Assembly: GCF_000143415.4 (NCBI RefSeq)
Contig: NW_003314273.1
Span: forward strand, 2,352,010-2,411,944
From: Selaginella moellendorffii
Taxonomy: Eukaryota; Streptophyta; Lycopodiopsida; Selaginellales; Selaginellaceae
Reading direction: 5' to 3'
Length of the DNA: 59,935 nucleotides
Under the pieces are notes generated by a model, which was not told the origin of the DNA, made no database searches, and saw nothing but the letters and a program-made list of their open reading frames with translations. The translations under genes and the position numbers were made by a program. How positions within the stretch are numbered: position 1 is the first letter of the stretch; the number at the start of each line of letters is the position of its first letter. Below are positions 47,775 through 59,935 of this stretch, piece after piece.

Positions 47775-48479
47775 AGAGGGAAGAGGCGAGCACCAGAATC
47801 TCCAAGGCAAGAAGAAGAGACCCCATTTTTCTCTAAGAACTTTGCTATGTTGACGAAGAAGAAGATGAGCTGAGCAGCGGCTGCCTGGCATCTTGTTGGT
47901 TTTCTTTCCAACCAGAGAATAAGAGTGAGATTGTAAACTTGTAGCTTGTGTCATAAAAAAGTCACTGGATCTAAGTTCATATAAACCAAAGTTAATAAGT
48001 GTAAAACTACATTAAATGAGCATTAAACTACATTAAACTAGAATATACTAGATAGTGTTTAGAAAAGTTTATAAACTATAAACATGTTTATAAATTATAA
48101 ATATAAAATTAATCTAAATGAATAAATAGTAAAGTATCTCAAGAATATCCAAAACTTCCAGCATAAAATGTCACGTTCTTGGGTGGATCCACCTAAGTGA
48201 GTAAAATTTTTATAGATGGAGCCTCTGCTCTATGAAACAGTGAATCAAAGTTTCTATAGAAAATGTATCAATGTATGTGTGTTTTCGCCATATATTGTAA
48301 CTTTTTTCCACTATGATGTTCAAAGGATTTTCTGAAATGGATTTATAAAATATAGAGAATGTGGTGGTGGTCTTCTATAAACTTCCACTGTAGGCAAATG
48401 GAGAGAATAGAATATTACTTATAGAGCTCCAAAGCTACATCTGGAATAGCTTGGACACAAAATAGTCCACACTCCTCAC
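47775..48479. other. AT-rich spacer between Rieske and GDSL genes
   Basis: After the Rieske 3' end the DNA becomes AT-rich with no gene or repeat I recognise. It should hold the 3' UTR of Rieske and the upstream promoter of the GDSL gene. Confidence 0.5.
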
Positions 48480-48487
48480 TATATAAA
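48480..48487 (+). promoter_or_regulatory. TATA box of the GDSL gene
   Basis: TATATAAA lies 33 bp before the ATG at 48,513. This implies a leader of only a few nucleotides, as for the A20/AN1 gene. Confidence 0.6.
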
Positions 48488-48512
48488 CTTTCATTTCTCA
48501 AATCTCTCCACA

Positions 48513-49654
48513 ATGGCGTCTTCTTCCACCACTTTCGCCATCGCCACGCTCCTCTTCGCTGCTTTGTTCGCTCCTGCAAAATCCGCAAACCAAAGCAGCC
48601 CGGGCTCATTCTGCCCCACCGCGCTCTTCACCTTTGCAGATTCTCTCAGCGATGGTGGCAACCGCGACATCGAAGGTGGCGGCAAGACTCTCTCGGGCAG
48701 CTACCCCTACGGCGTCACGTATGGAAAGCCAACCGGGCGCTACTGCGACGGCCTCATCATCCCCGACTTCCTGATCCAGAAGCTCGGTTTGACAACATCG
48801 GCATCCCCAGCCTCGAGTTCAATGGCACCGAGTTCGTCAGCCTCGACTTCGCCTACGCTGGAGCCACGGTGCTCCAGGTCGAGAACCAGCCATTCTCGAG
48901 CCCCCACATCTTCTCGGCCCAGGTTGACGATTTCGTGCGCCACCAGCAGACCGTGGTTGCGCGCAATGGCCGCGAGCAGAGCGAGCCGTGGTACGAGAAT
49001 GCGCTCTTCTACGTCGAGATTGGAGGAGACGACATCAACTTCGCGCTGCCGCTGGGAACCGACACGGTGATCAATCACACCATCCCGGCCGTGATCCAGG
49101 GCATCGCCACGCTTTACAACCACGGCGCTCGCCATGTCCTGCTCTTCAATATGCCCCGCGCGGATTGCTCGCCAAACTATCTCCAGGCCTTCCAGCAGTA
49201 CCCCGCCGGGACATTCCACTACGACAACGATGGTTGCATTGTGGAGGTCGGCCAGCTTATCTCCTACTTCAACTCCAACATCCAGAGGCTGGCGACCGAG
49301 CTCGCGCAGAACTACACGGGCCTCAATGTATACTACTCCGACTGGTTCGCGGCAAACACGTACGTCATGGAGAACATGAACCAGTATGGATTCACGAACG
49401 CGCTCCAGTCGTGCTGCGGCGGCGGTGGCAAGTTCAACTGTAATGGTGATGGGCTATGCGGCTGCGCTCCACTGAACGAGCCCAATGTGACTTACACGGT
49501 TTGCAACGATCCCAGCCAGTACTTCACCTTCGATGGAATCCACTACACGCAGCACTTCTACCAGATCATGTCCGACTTTATCATCGCCGGGCAGTACCTC
49601 ACGCCGTCGGTGAAGCTTTGCAAGGCCGTCAATGAGCCTGAAGGTCCTCTCTAA
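48513..49654 (+). pseudogene. GDSL esterase/lipase with a single-base frameshift
   Basis: The gene starts with a signal peptide (MASSSTTFAIATLLFAALFA) and the GDSL block FTFADSLSDGGN (Ser44; the usual Gly is Ala). It continues through GRYCDGLIIPDFL. At about 48,786 the frame breaks: LIQKLG continues as FDNIGIPSLEFNG only if one base is missing after CTCGG. The rest of the enzyme is intact to 49,654, including YVEIGGDDINFA, a CSPNYLQAF region and the C-terminal DGIHYTQHFY with the Asp and His of the catalytic triad. No intron fits. This is therefore a recent null allele or a sequence error. The family comprises secreted plant ester hydrolases (fucosidase/ENOD8-like). Confidence 0.8.
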
Positions 49655-49766
49655 AGCTTCATGGTTTTGGCAAACTTTCATTTCTCATTATGTATCTTGT
49701 GATCCCACACTAATATCAGATAAACTTTTTGTTTCCCCTAGAAAAAATAGGTGGTCTAAAGTTGCC

Positions 49767-51787
<2,021 letters not shown>

Positions 51788-51813
51788 ATCTTGAGTAACA
51801 TAAATAATGAACT

Positions 51814-53430
51814 TTACCTCTTCGCTTCCAAGCTTCTCCGGCGTCTCATGAGCATTTGATTCTGGAGCTCCAGGCTTAGATCCATCCCTTCGAGTTTCAT
51901 CCTGCCGTAGAGCCTGAAAGCCTGGTCGTACAAACCACCGACGGTGAAAGCCTCGATCACGCAGGCGTAAGTAGCCTCTTCCGGAGCGAAGCCTTTCTTG
52001 TCCATCTTCTTGATCACTTGAAGGCAATCGAGAAGTTTGTCGTTCACGGCCAGTCCCACCAAGAGCACGTCAAACGTAGCCTTGTTTGGCTTGATCCTCG
52101 AGCTTTTCAGCCCTTGGAACAGCTCGAGAGCCTCGTCGGTCTTCCCCTCCTTGCAAAGCATTTGGATGACTATGTTCTTTGTCTCAATGTCTGGAGCGCA
52201 GCCGGCGTCCTTTCTCATGTCCTCGTAGAGCCTGAGTGCCTTCTCGTACTGTCCAGCACCATTGAGGAGTCTCAAAAGCCCATTGTAGACCATACGATCC
52301 GAAACAGCCAAATCCTCGTAGAAGTCGGACGCCAAATTTGCGTCACCTTTCTCCTCGAGAAACTTCATGATGATCTTGTTCGAAGCCTCCTGGAGCTCGC
52401 AGCAACCCGCGACCACCATCCTCTTCACAACCCCGAGAGCTTCGCACGCCTTGTCGGAGCTGAGCAGGAACTCGAGCAGGAGATTAAAGTTGTGGACGTT
52501 TGGCTTGCAGCCTCTCGCTGCCATGTCCGCGATGATATCAGGAGCTCGATCCATGTTCTCGGATCTCACAAGCCCGCTGATGAGATAGATGTAACTGTGG
52601 ACGTCGGGCGCACAGCCTTTCTCCACCATATGCCTCGAAAGATCCACTGCTTCTCCAACTCTGCCGGTAGAACTCAGCGCATGGATCACGGCATTGACAG
52701 TCTCGGTGTCGGCTACGTGACCAACTTGGAGCATCCCTCGCACGATCACTGGAAGAACATCACTTCTCTGACACTCGATGAGCTTCTTGAGCACGTAGAG
52801 GTAGTACTTCTTCTTGGGCTTGCGCTTCACGTAGCTCTCAAACTCGAGGAAGCTCTGGACGGCCTTGTCCACCATGAAGGCATCGAAGTAGCTCTGGACC
52901 ACCGCCATGAATGTCACGTAAGTTCTCTGGGTGTTACTGGCCATCATCTCCTTGAGAAGGAGATTGAGCTGCCGGAATCGCTGGTTGAGGCCAAGCGTCT
53001 TGAGCATGAGATTGTAGGAATTGGTGTCGTGCTGGAAGCCTGGCTGTGCTTGCGCCCAGCGAAACAGCCCCATGGCAGCGTCGGCATCGATGTTCTTGCG
53101 CAAAATCTCGCAAATGTGGAAGGCCTGGAGCTTTACCTCGAATTTCTTGAGAATCCCCGCCGCCTCCCACCAGGTGATCGCGCCGCCGCGGAGCACCAGC
53201 GTCATGTGCTTGATGAATCCCACATCTGCGATCGATGGATAGCACTTGTACTGCTGGAATACCTCCTTGTCGATCTCCACTGGCCGCTCCTCCAGCCCCA
53301 AGAAGCTGTCCGGCAAGTGCAAGGGATCCAAGCGGCCGCGCGGAGATTCTAGGGAGTAGAATCTGGCGGTGGTGTGAAGCCCGGAAGAGACCGCATTGCC
53401 CCGGCGGAGGAGCCGCGCGATCGAAATCAT
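51814..53430 (-). CDS. P-class pentatricopeptide repeat protein
   Basis: Intronless, 538 aa, ATG at 53,430. The N-terminus (MISIARLLRRGNAVSSGLHT) is a typical Arg/Ser mitochondrial presequence. About nine PPR repeats follow, including NAVIHALSSTGRVGEAVDLS and NIVIQMLCKEGKTDEALELF, with no E/DYW extension. The layout of residues 75-160 (WWEAAGILKKF...ICEILRKN...LFRWAQAQPGF) matches the PPR gene at 43,336-45,066, so the two are likely old paralogues with different repeat content. Its stop is 26 bp from the stop of the converging receptor kinase, so the 3' UTRs should overlap. It presumably binds an organelle RNA. Confidence 0.93.
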   Translation of the reverse strand: MISIARLLRRGNAVSSGLHTTARFYSLESPRGRLDPLHLPDSFLGLEERPVEIDKEVFQQYKCYPSIADVGFIKHMTLVLRGGAITWWEAAGILKKFEVKLQAFHICEILRKNIDADAAMGLFRWAQAQPGFQHDTNSYNLMLKTLGLNQRFRQLNLLLKEMMASNTQRTYVTFMAVVQSYFDAFMVDKAVQSFLEFESYVKRKPKKKYYLYVLKKLIECQRSDVLPVIVRGMLQVGHVADTETVNAVIHALSSTGRVGEAVDLSRHMVEKGCAPDVHSYIYLISGLVRSENMDRAPDIIADMAARGCKPNVHNFNLLLEFLLSSDKACEALGVVKRMVVAGCCELQEASNKIIMKFLEEKGDANLASDFYEDLAVSDRMVYNGLLRLLNGAGQYEKALRLYEDMRKDAGCAPDIETKNIVIQMLCKEGKTDEALELFQGLKSSRIKPNKATFDVLLVGLAVNDKLLDCLQVIKKMDKKGFAPEEATYACVIEAFTVGGLYDQAFRLYGRMKLEGMDLSLELQNQMLMRRRRSLEAKR

Positions 53431-53559
53431 CCTCCCTTCTTCATCCTCCTTTGGGGTGTTTTTTTAGGGTTCTAAGGATTTATATTCTTTTGTAGCGTTA
53501 GGGGAGGCGCTCAGCTCGTCGCGAGGACGCTTGGCGCATCGCCGCTCTCCGGAGGCGCC
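53431..53559. promoter_or_regulatory. 129-bp bidirectional promoter, PPR / CSN2
   Basis: Only 129 bp separate the start codons of the minus-strand PPR gene and the plus-strand CSN2 gene. Both leaders and all core-promoter elements must fit here. A telo-box-like tagggtt (53,465-53,471) is present, and no TATA box is clear. The arrangement argues for a shared, housekeeping-type promoter. Confidence 0.55.
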
Positions 53560-55511
53560 ATGGATTCCGGTAAGCTCTCTTCGTAGCGCAGCGCTCACTA
53601 GGGCGCGATTTCTTGCTCCCGCGCTTGGCATTGCATGGATCCTCAGTAATTCTTGCTTGGTTTCGTGGTGTATAGACGCGGACATGGAAGATTATGGCTT
53701 TGAGTACTCGGAAGAAGACCCCGAGGAGCAAGATGTCGATATCGAGAATCAGTACTACAACTCTAAAGGTAGCGATTTTCTTTTCTGTGAAAGAAAACAA
53801 TGGTATCGGCAGGATTTGTGGAGGCTGATCCTCGAGGAGCTCTCAAGGGCTTTGCGGAGGTCGTGAAGATGGAAGAAGAGAAAGGAGAATGGTAAACGAG
53901 CTTTTCTCTTTCTTTTCTCAAAGAAACACCACGCAGGGGATTCAAGGCTTTGAAGCAGACCGTGAAGGTGCATTTTCGATTGGGGACCTACAAGGAGATG
54001 ATGGACGCCTATAGGGAGATGCTGACGTACATCAAGTCCGCGGTTACCCGGAACTACAGCGAGAAATGCATCAACAACATCATGGATTTTGTCTCCGGCA
54101 CTGCAAACCAAAACCTGGAGCTGCTGCAAGAGTTTTACCAGACAACGCTCAAAGCTCTCGAGGATGCCAAGAATGAGGTTGTGCCGGTGGCTCGTGTTTC
54201 TTGCTAATAGTGATTTGTGCAGAGGTTGTGGTTTAAAGCGAATCTCAAACTTTGCAAGCTTTGGTTCGACATGGGAGAGTATGCACGCATGAGCAAGGTA
54301 ATATTAGCCTGGGTGATTTTTTTTAATTTTCTGGCCCTCCTTTCGCTGCATAGATTTTGAAAGAGCTCCACAGATCGTGCCAGAGAGAAGATGGCTCTGA
54401 TGATCAGAAGAAAGGAACTCAGCTTCTGGAAGTATACGCCATTGAGATTCAGATGTACACGGAGACAAAGAACAACAAGAAGCTAAAGGTATCTATGCAG
54501 TTCTTTTTATGATATTTTGCTGAACCTCGGCCTCAGCAACTCTATCAAAAAGCTTTGTCTATCAAATCGGCGATTCCTCATCCACGCATCATGGGAATCA
54601 TCCACGAGTGCGGCGGAAAGATGCATATGGCTGAGAGGCACTGGGCAGACGCAGCCACTGACTTTTTCGAGGCCTTCAAGAACTATGACGAAGCCGGAGC
54701 ACAAAGACGGATCCAATGCTTGAAGTGAGTGGCTTTTACAAAAGTCCGGTCTAACATGTTTTCTTCTTTGTAACAGGTATTTGGTTCTTGCAAATATGCT
54801 GATGGAGTCTCAGGTTAACCCCTTCGACGCACAAGAAGCAAAACCGTATGTATCATTTTGTCCACATTCCTCAATTCTGTGCTTTGTTTTTCTGTCCTCC
54901 CAGGTATAAGAACGACCCTGAAATTCTAGCGATGACAAACCTTGTCGCAGCTTACCAGCGCAACGAAATTTTCGAGTTTGAGAAGATCCTGAAGGTAAAG
55001 CTGTTAAGTTGGCAGTCTGAGCCGGGCGAGGATTGATTTTATTTGATTTTATCTGGCAGAGCAACCGGAAAACGATAATGGACGACCCGTTCATTCGGAA
55101 TTACATCGAGGACTTGCTGAAGAACATCCGGACACAAGTACTATTAAAGCTCATCAAGCCTTACACCCGGATCCGCATTCCATTTATCTCGAAGGTCGGT
55201 TTTGTGCAAATTCTATCCGCTGCCATTCAACTCTCTTGTGTAAAACAGGAGCTCAACATTCCGGAAAGAGATGTGGAGCAGCTCTTGGTGTCTCTCATCC
55301 TGGACAACCGGGTTCACGGTCACATAGATCAAGTTCATCAGCTCCTGGAGCTCGGTGACAGGTAACTCTGGACGATAGATTCTAGTTAGTTTCGTTCGAA
55401 CTAAACGGTGTGCTGCTCAGATCGAAAGGGCTGAAAAAATACACCGCGATCGACAAATGGAACACGCAGCTGAGATCTCTGTGCCAGACCGTCTCCAACA
55501 GGATCGGCTGA
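53560..55511 (+). CDS. CSN2: COP9 signalosome subunit 2
   Basis: Twelve exons: 53,560-53,569; 53,676-53,768; 53,813-53,891; 53,937-54,177; 54,223-54,297; 54,354-54,488; 54,537-54,724; 54,777-54,845; 54,904-54,994; 55,060-55,194; 55,249-55,361; 55,421-55,511. The spliced product is 439 aa, the same as in flowering plants. It begins with an acidic N-terminus ([17 protein letters not shown]), then [10 protein letters not shown] and the TPR-like helices. The PCI domain follows ([17 protein letters not shown], the [14 protein letters not shown] stretch, [11 protein letters not shown]), and the protein ends TVSNRIG. CSN2 is a core scaffold of the signalosome that removes NEDD8 from cullins. The 10-nt first exon is unusual but joins in phase. 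A partial copy lies near 59.1-59.7 kb. Confidence 0.95.
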
Positions 55512-56135
55512 GAGCGAGAGGATTTTTTGTAACGCATTTAGCAACATCCACGCCAGGTCGGAGTTTCTTCTTCTTCTTTTTCTTCTCTTTTGGCCTTTGT
55601 AGCTCAGTGTGTATATTCGCGAAAGAAAATTTTGAGATTCCTGATTTAATGCGTTAAAGGTGTTTCTACAAGGCATAGATTGCCAGAGAGTAGAGGGCTT
55701 TCGATTGATGATTTGGAATGGCTCCACGCGATGGAGTGCTTCCAGAGGATGATCGATGCTGGGCGATGGATCGGGATCACATTTGCGGCGATTCTGGATT
55801 GGGGAGCGCTGGGCCTTTTGCTAGGCAAGTTAATGGGTTTACTCCAGATGCTCTCTTGAACATTTCTTCTTGGATTGTTTTTCTTGGACAGGATGTATGA
55901 TTATAGCACTCCTTCATTCGATGCACAAGAGTATGGATGAGCTACTTTGCTCGCGATCTCCCCGACGAGAGCTCGGTATAACGACTATGCAGCATATGCC
56001 TCGGATGGGCATTAGTAAGGCCTCGTTAAAAGAAATGCCCAGAAGGGGCATTTGTATGGAGAGCTGGGACGCGGGCTTATGAGACGAAGAGATAAACCCT
56101 AGCGTTCTTGCATTGCGGCATTTGCGAGGGAGACG
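55512..56135. other. Intergenic after CSN2, no gene recognised
   Basis: A short hydrophobic frame starts in the 55,715-55,860 stretch (GITFAAILDWGALGLLLGKL). It is not flanked by convincing exons and matches nothing I know. The stretch otherwise looks like 3' UTR of CSN2 and promoter of the Arb2-like gene. Confidence 0.4.
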
Positions 56136-57768
56136 ATGGGCGCGGGGTTGTCAGATGGTAATGCCGCTCCTCCGTCGCGATTTTCTGGAATCGCCTTGCA
56201 GGGTTGGGCGCCCGCGCTCGAGGATCGGCAGTTCCAGGCGTCGTCGTTGCGCTGTGGCGGGGATGGAGCCGATATCGGACGTGTTGCGAGATATTTCGGC
56301 TCCTCTTCGACGATTCTTTCCCATTTTCGCAGGAATCCGGTATCCGCTGTTGTCTCGTTCGTGTTTGATCCTAGTTCTTCCTGCTACACTGCGTTTGCAT
56401 AGCTGTGAACAAAGATCATCCACTGGAGCATGACACTGGTGAGCGCTTTCTTTCTTTATCGGATCTTAGCCAGTTTGATCGATATTACCAGGGCCTGACT
56501 GGCTGAAGGAGGTGACACGTCGAGTTTCAAAGAGAAAGAGCGTTAGTGATGCAGCTCAACTCCATCAACTCGGCCTCTTTTTCGACACGGATCTTCAGCT
56601 CCAAAACTTGGCAGGCGATCAAGGTAATGAATCCAGCATTTCTTGCTAGTCTCTAAAACTTTGAGTCCTTTCCACTCACAGACAAGCTATTACTTGGCGC
56701 AACTACAGATAAGCAGGTTTAGCAATATCTTCTTTTACTTGCTTGCTTTCAACTCGTATTGCCAGGACCTTGCTGCACATGAGGTAGTGAGTGCTGCAGT
56801 CGTGGCTTATGTCCAGGAGCTGCTTCTGGAGAGTTATGATATGACGTTGAAAACGCTGGAGCTCAAAAGGAATACATCACGTCAGGTAAGTAACTAGCAT
56901 GATGAATTGAAATTTTCATGACTTGGTTGCCCAGACAAGCACAATAGTCGTGTCTTCGAATGTCAAGTCAGCAAAGGCGATTGTTTTACTTCTCTGTGAT
57001 GGCTTATGGTTGAAGAAAATCCATGTCAAGGTAAATAGCAAGTGCAATACAATGTGTCTAAGCTTTATGTGTTGTTTTGCTAGGACTCCCTTCTTACAGT
57101 ATTGGCATTTCTTGGTAATGCATGAATTCTCAAATTCAAGTTCTTACATTTTCCAATCAGAATGGGCTCACGGGCTTGGGATGGCAGTGGTTCTTCTAAA
57201 TCCAAGCGAGGTGGCGTTCAACGAGCGAAAGGTGCAAACCATTCCATCTTGTGTTTTCTTTGTTTTTTGTGGGACTGACAAAGAGCATTGCAGCAAGCTG
57301 CAAGTGCCGACATTTCGCTTGAGCACGTTCTATGTGCATGGGACTTCGTCTTCACAACTTTCCCTGGCACGGTGCTCGCTGTCGTTGCTCACGGCTCTGG
57401 AGGAAAGCTCGCACTCGATCTGTTAAGCCGCAGACATGTCGTCCTTCCTGAAGATTGGGAAGCTGTCCAGCGACTGAGATGTTTCGCATTCTGTAATTCA
57501 GAGATTCCAAGCGATTCTTTGCAAGTAAGAGTTCTTTTATGTGAGACATATAACGTGTTAAGCTCGTTCGTAGGTGCTTTCTCGTCGGAAATTGAATTTC
57601 CTTGAGAGCAACTGCATTAATTGGGTCTCAGAAGACAAGCTGGCGACAGAAAGAAGCCCGATAAAACAGGTGCCCTCTGGAGCAAAGACCCACGAGAAAG
57701 CTGCAGAGTTCGCTTTCAATCCGATGTGTAACTTCCTGTTGGCGAATCTGACAGACGCAAGGAACTAA
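56136..57768 (+). CDS. Arb2-domain / FAM172-like protein
   Basis: Ten exons that keep frame: 56,136-56,157; 56,403-56,438; 56,492-56,623; 56,682-56,716; 56,766-56,885; 56,935-57,030; 57,084-57,114; 57,161-57,231; 57,294-57,524; 57,574-57,768 (322 aa). The order of blocks parallels the Arb2/FAM172 family: an N-terminal LGLFFDTDLQLQNL region, DLAAHEVVSAAVVAYVQELL, a central strand AKAIVLLL, GLGMAVVLLNPSE, then SLEHVLCAWDFVF, VAHGSGGKLALDL and a C-terminal NWVSEDKL plus PSGAKTHEKA. In animal members the hydrolase elbow reads AHSYGG; here it is AHGSGG, so the serine is displaced by one. Family members bind RNA-silencing or splicing factors; the plant role is unknown. Exon 1 (22 nt) is the least certain. 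Confidence 0.72.
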
Positions 57769-59090
57769 ATCCATTTGAAGGTAACTGTTATGTGAAACTG
57801 TATCATCGTAACTGACAGATCATTTTGATTTATTGCAGGATGTACAATTAGGACTGTACATGCGATTGTTAAGACTTGTGCTGACAGTTCCCTGTTTGTT
57901 CTCGAGCAGGGATATTGTCGATGTTATTGCTTTCTATTGGTGCCGACTATCTTGAGACGGAAGATTGATGAGAAAAATAGAGAAGAGCCTTGCATCAGCA
58001 AAGAAATTTCACCCGGCCGTGAGCTCTGTTGAAATGGAAATCCAGGTGGGTGTATTACATCTGCAACTAATTTTTCTCAGAGGAACTTCACAGGTCCTTC
58101 AGTTGCAATCGTTTTGAGACCTGAAGAAGCGAACTGCAAAATAGTGCGTTGTTTTGCTGGCTTGTGAGTCAAGTGATGAACGTAGCGGCCGGCATCGAAG
58201 TGCCAGCTGAAATTTGCGCCGATTCTTCTCGAAAATGAAAAGCGGAGAGAGCAACAAATCGTTTCCACGTTTGCTTCCTCGCTACCAGCGCCATCAGTGA
58301 AAAAGCGGAACACATTTAGCACACCACATCTATCCATCGCGTTTGCTCCTGAACACTTAGACAATGCGTGGAATTACAAGAGAAAGAACTAAGAAACGGC
58401 GCCGAAAGGTGGTGGCCGAACAGTCCATGGTGACAACGAAGGAATGTCCGAACTTCCCTGCAGACAGCAAGCCTCGGAAACTGTTGAGGTCTATTGTTGT
58501 TGGCGAAGACAGCATCAGAGTGCGTAGCGGGCCAGCAGTGTCACATCATCTCCTGACGTTTTTTCACGAAGAAAACATCCAAAAGCCTCATCGCCATTGT
58601 CGATCACAAGGCGTGGATCATGCAAGAAACCAGTTCCTGGTGGAACCGTGGGCTATAAATCGAAGTCATCCTGCAAGGTAATGACGCATTTACATGTTCT
58701 CTAATCATTTAGCCTGCAGGTGCGCTCATTATGAAAAAGCTGGATCCTTCGCTGTGTATTCTATCTTCATGTCGAATGTTGAAGAGCAAGCTGTTTTGAG
58801 AAGGTCCGCTACAGAAATTTTTTCACGTCCTTTCATACAGATCGAAACTTTTGGGCAGCCTCATTGGACATACCGCATTACACCACCAAAGCGGTTTCTA
58901 TCTTTCAACCTGCGTTTGGCGATTGCTTCTCGGTCATGAATACACGTGCTGGTATGTATCCTTCGGATGCTGATGAGAAGATGGCTATGGATCTGGCTGG
59001 CATGTTTCAGGTACGCATAAAATATCTGTGTCGATTTTGCTGCCAGGCGGCAGATCGTATGGATCGCAAAGCATGCTAGTGAATGACTGA
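57769..59090. other. Unresolved region with coding-like fragments
   Basis: The first part is probably 3' UTR of the Arb2-like gene. From about 57,970 to 59,080 several short stretches look coding-like in changing frames: about 58,080-58,160, 58,260-58,370 and 58,890-59,010 (with AFGDCFSVMNTRAGMYP). Splice-like sites occur between them, but I could not build one continuous product or recognise a domain. This may be a decaying gene or pseudogene. Confidence 0.3.
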
Positions 59091-59695
59091 TGGATCCAAG
59101 GCTTGAAGTGAGTGATGTTACAAGAGTTCAGGGGTGGTCTAACATGTTTTCTTCTTTGTCTTTGTCACAGGTATTTGGTTCTTGATGGAGTCTCAAGGTA
59201 ACTCCTACGCTCAAGAATTTAAATTGTAATATATCATTTCATCACATACTTCAATTGTGTGCTCCTGTCAGGTATAAGAACGACCCTGAAATTCTGGTGA
59301 TGACAAACCGTACCAGCGTTCGAGTTTGAGAAGATCCAGTCCGAATTTATTTGATTTTATCTGGCAGGCCAATGGGAAAAACGATAATGGATGACCATCA
59401 AAACAATACAATGATGAGAGTTTTGATGGGACGACAACCATACATTCTCGGAATTACATCGAGGTGCTGAAGAACATCTGGACACGAGTACTATTGAAAC
59501 TAAGCCTTGCATCACCATTTATCTCGAAGGTACGCTGCCATTGTGTAAAACAGGACCGCCTGGTGTCCCTCATCCTGGACAACCGGGTTCACGGTCACAT
59601 CGATCAAGGTCTTGGAGGTAGACACGATATCTAGTTTCGCACGAACTCAGCTGTGCTGTGAGGATCGAAAGGGCTGAAAAAGTTTCTTCTTCTTC
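59091..59695 (+). pseudogene. Decayed partial copy of CSN2 that keeps introns
   Basis: From about 59,091 the sequence repeats the CSN2 gene from the end of exon 7 (ggatccaaggcttgaagtga), including the following introns. It contains exon 8 (tatttggttcttg, with a deletion of about 10 nt), exon 9 (tataagaacgaccctgaaat), an exon 10 remnant (caatgggaaaaacgataatg), exon 11 (ctggacaaccgggttcacgg) and the start of exon 12 (atcgaaagggctgaaaaa). Multiple deletions and stops make it non-functional. Because introns are kept, it arose by DNA-level duplication, not retrotransposition. It lies 3.6 kb downstream of the parent gene, in the same orientation. Confidence 0.88.
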
Positions 59696-59935
59696 TGAAT
59701 TGGATTTATTGCCTTTTGCTTGAAAATAAAATAAAATCTGTTTCCCTTTGTGTAGTTTATAAACTTAGAAGGGCGTCCTGTTATTAGGGTGGTGGGAAGA
59801 TGGCAATAGAGAGGGTCCTCTGGTACGATGGGAAGTGGACAGCTGCTGGAGGTCCAATTGATGACTGCTGGAACCCCATGTTGCCTGATTCTTTGACAAT
59901 AGAGGGGACTCCTGGAGAGATGAAACTTCCTTAAC
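59696..59935. other. Window end, no gene recognised
   Basis: A short frame with an ATG at about 59,800 (MAIERVLWYDGKWTAAGG) looks coding-like but runs into a stop after about 44 codons, just before the window ends. No family is recognised, and it could be the first exon of a gene that continues beyond. Confidence 0.25.

Noticed and set aside
52018-53352. Long plus-strand open frame (444 codons)
   Set aside because: Antisense shadow of the second PPR gene, no recognisable features.
55715-55860. Small hydrophobic protein gene after CSN2
   Set aside because: One hydrophobic stretch only. No convincing start context, splice sites or family.

Overview
The window is nuclear DNA of a land plant. 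The genes belong to plant families: HVA22, DUF26 receptor kinases, P-class PPR proteins, A20/AN1 stress proteins, GDSL esterases, a plastid-type L31 and mitochondrial Rieske protein. Most introns are about 45-80 bp, intergenic spacers are often only 50-300 bp, and GC-rich genes alternate abruptly with AT-rich transposon debris. This combination fits a lycophyte such as Selaginella best. That is an inference from gene style, not a database match. Exon coordinates were derived by hand from splice sites and reading-frame continuity.

Layout. 1-11.8 kb is transposon debris: a 76-bp tandem repeat, a SINE-like repeat, decayed LTR retrotransposons of one family and a younger 1,111-bp solo LTR nested in an older LTR with a 5-bp target duplication. 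11.8-16.6 kb holds plastid L31, a small A20/AN1 protein and a six-exon transposase-derived SWIM-domain gene (minus strand). 16.6-22.2 kb is AT-rich with a Copia relic. 22.3-23.0 kb is a secreted Cys-rich/proline-rich/jacalin gene with an unresolved frame change, followed by more debris to 25.6 kb. 25.7-29.6 kb holds an intronless Fic-domain gene, a divergent alpha/beta hydrolase and NF-YC. 30.8-40.5 kb has two paralogous 12-exon Mei2-like RNA-binding genes on the minus strand, flanking a small membrane-protein gene. 41.8-53.4 kb is gene-dense: an alpha/beta-hydrolase pseudoenzyme, PPR, YOS1-like, HVA22-like, Rieske, a frameshifted GDSL esterase, a DUF26 receptor kinase and a second PPR. 53.5-57.8 kb holds COP9 signalosome subunit 2 and an Arb2/FAM172-like gene. 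Near 59.1-59.7 kb lies a decayed, intron-retaining partial copy of the CSN2 gene.

How the genes relate. These are mostly unrelated housekeeping and signalling genes. Common themes are local duplication (Mei2-like pair, CSN2 fragment, two related PPR genes), divergent pairs with very short shared promoters, and hydrolase folds that have lost or displaced catalytic residues. I see no operon-like or defence-island system. The most unusual single gene is the Fic-domain protein, a family rarely reported from plant nuclear genomes.
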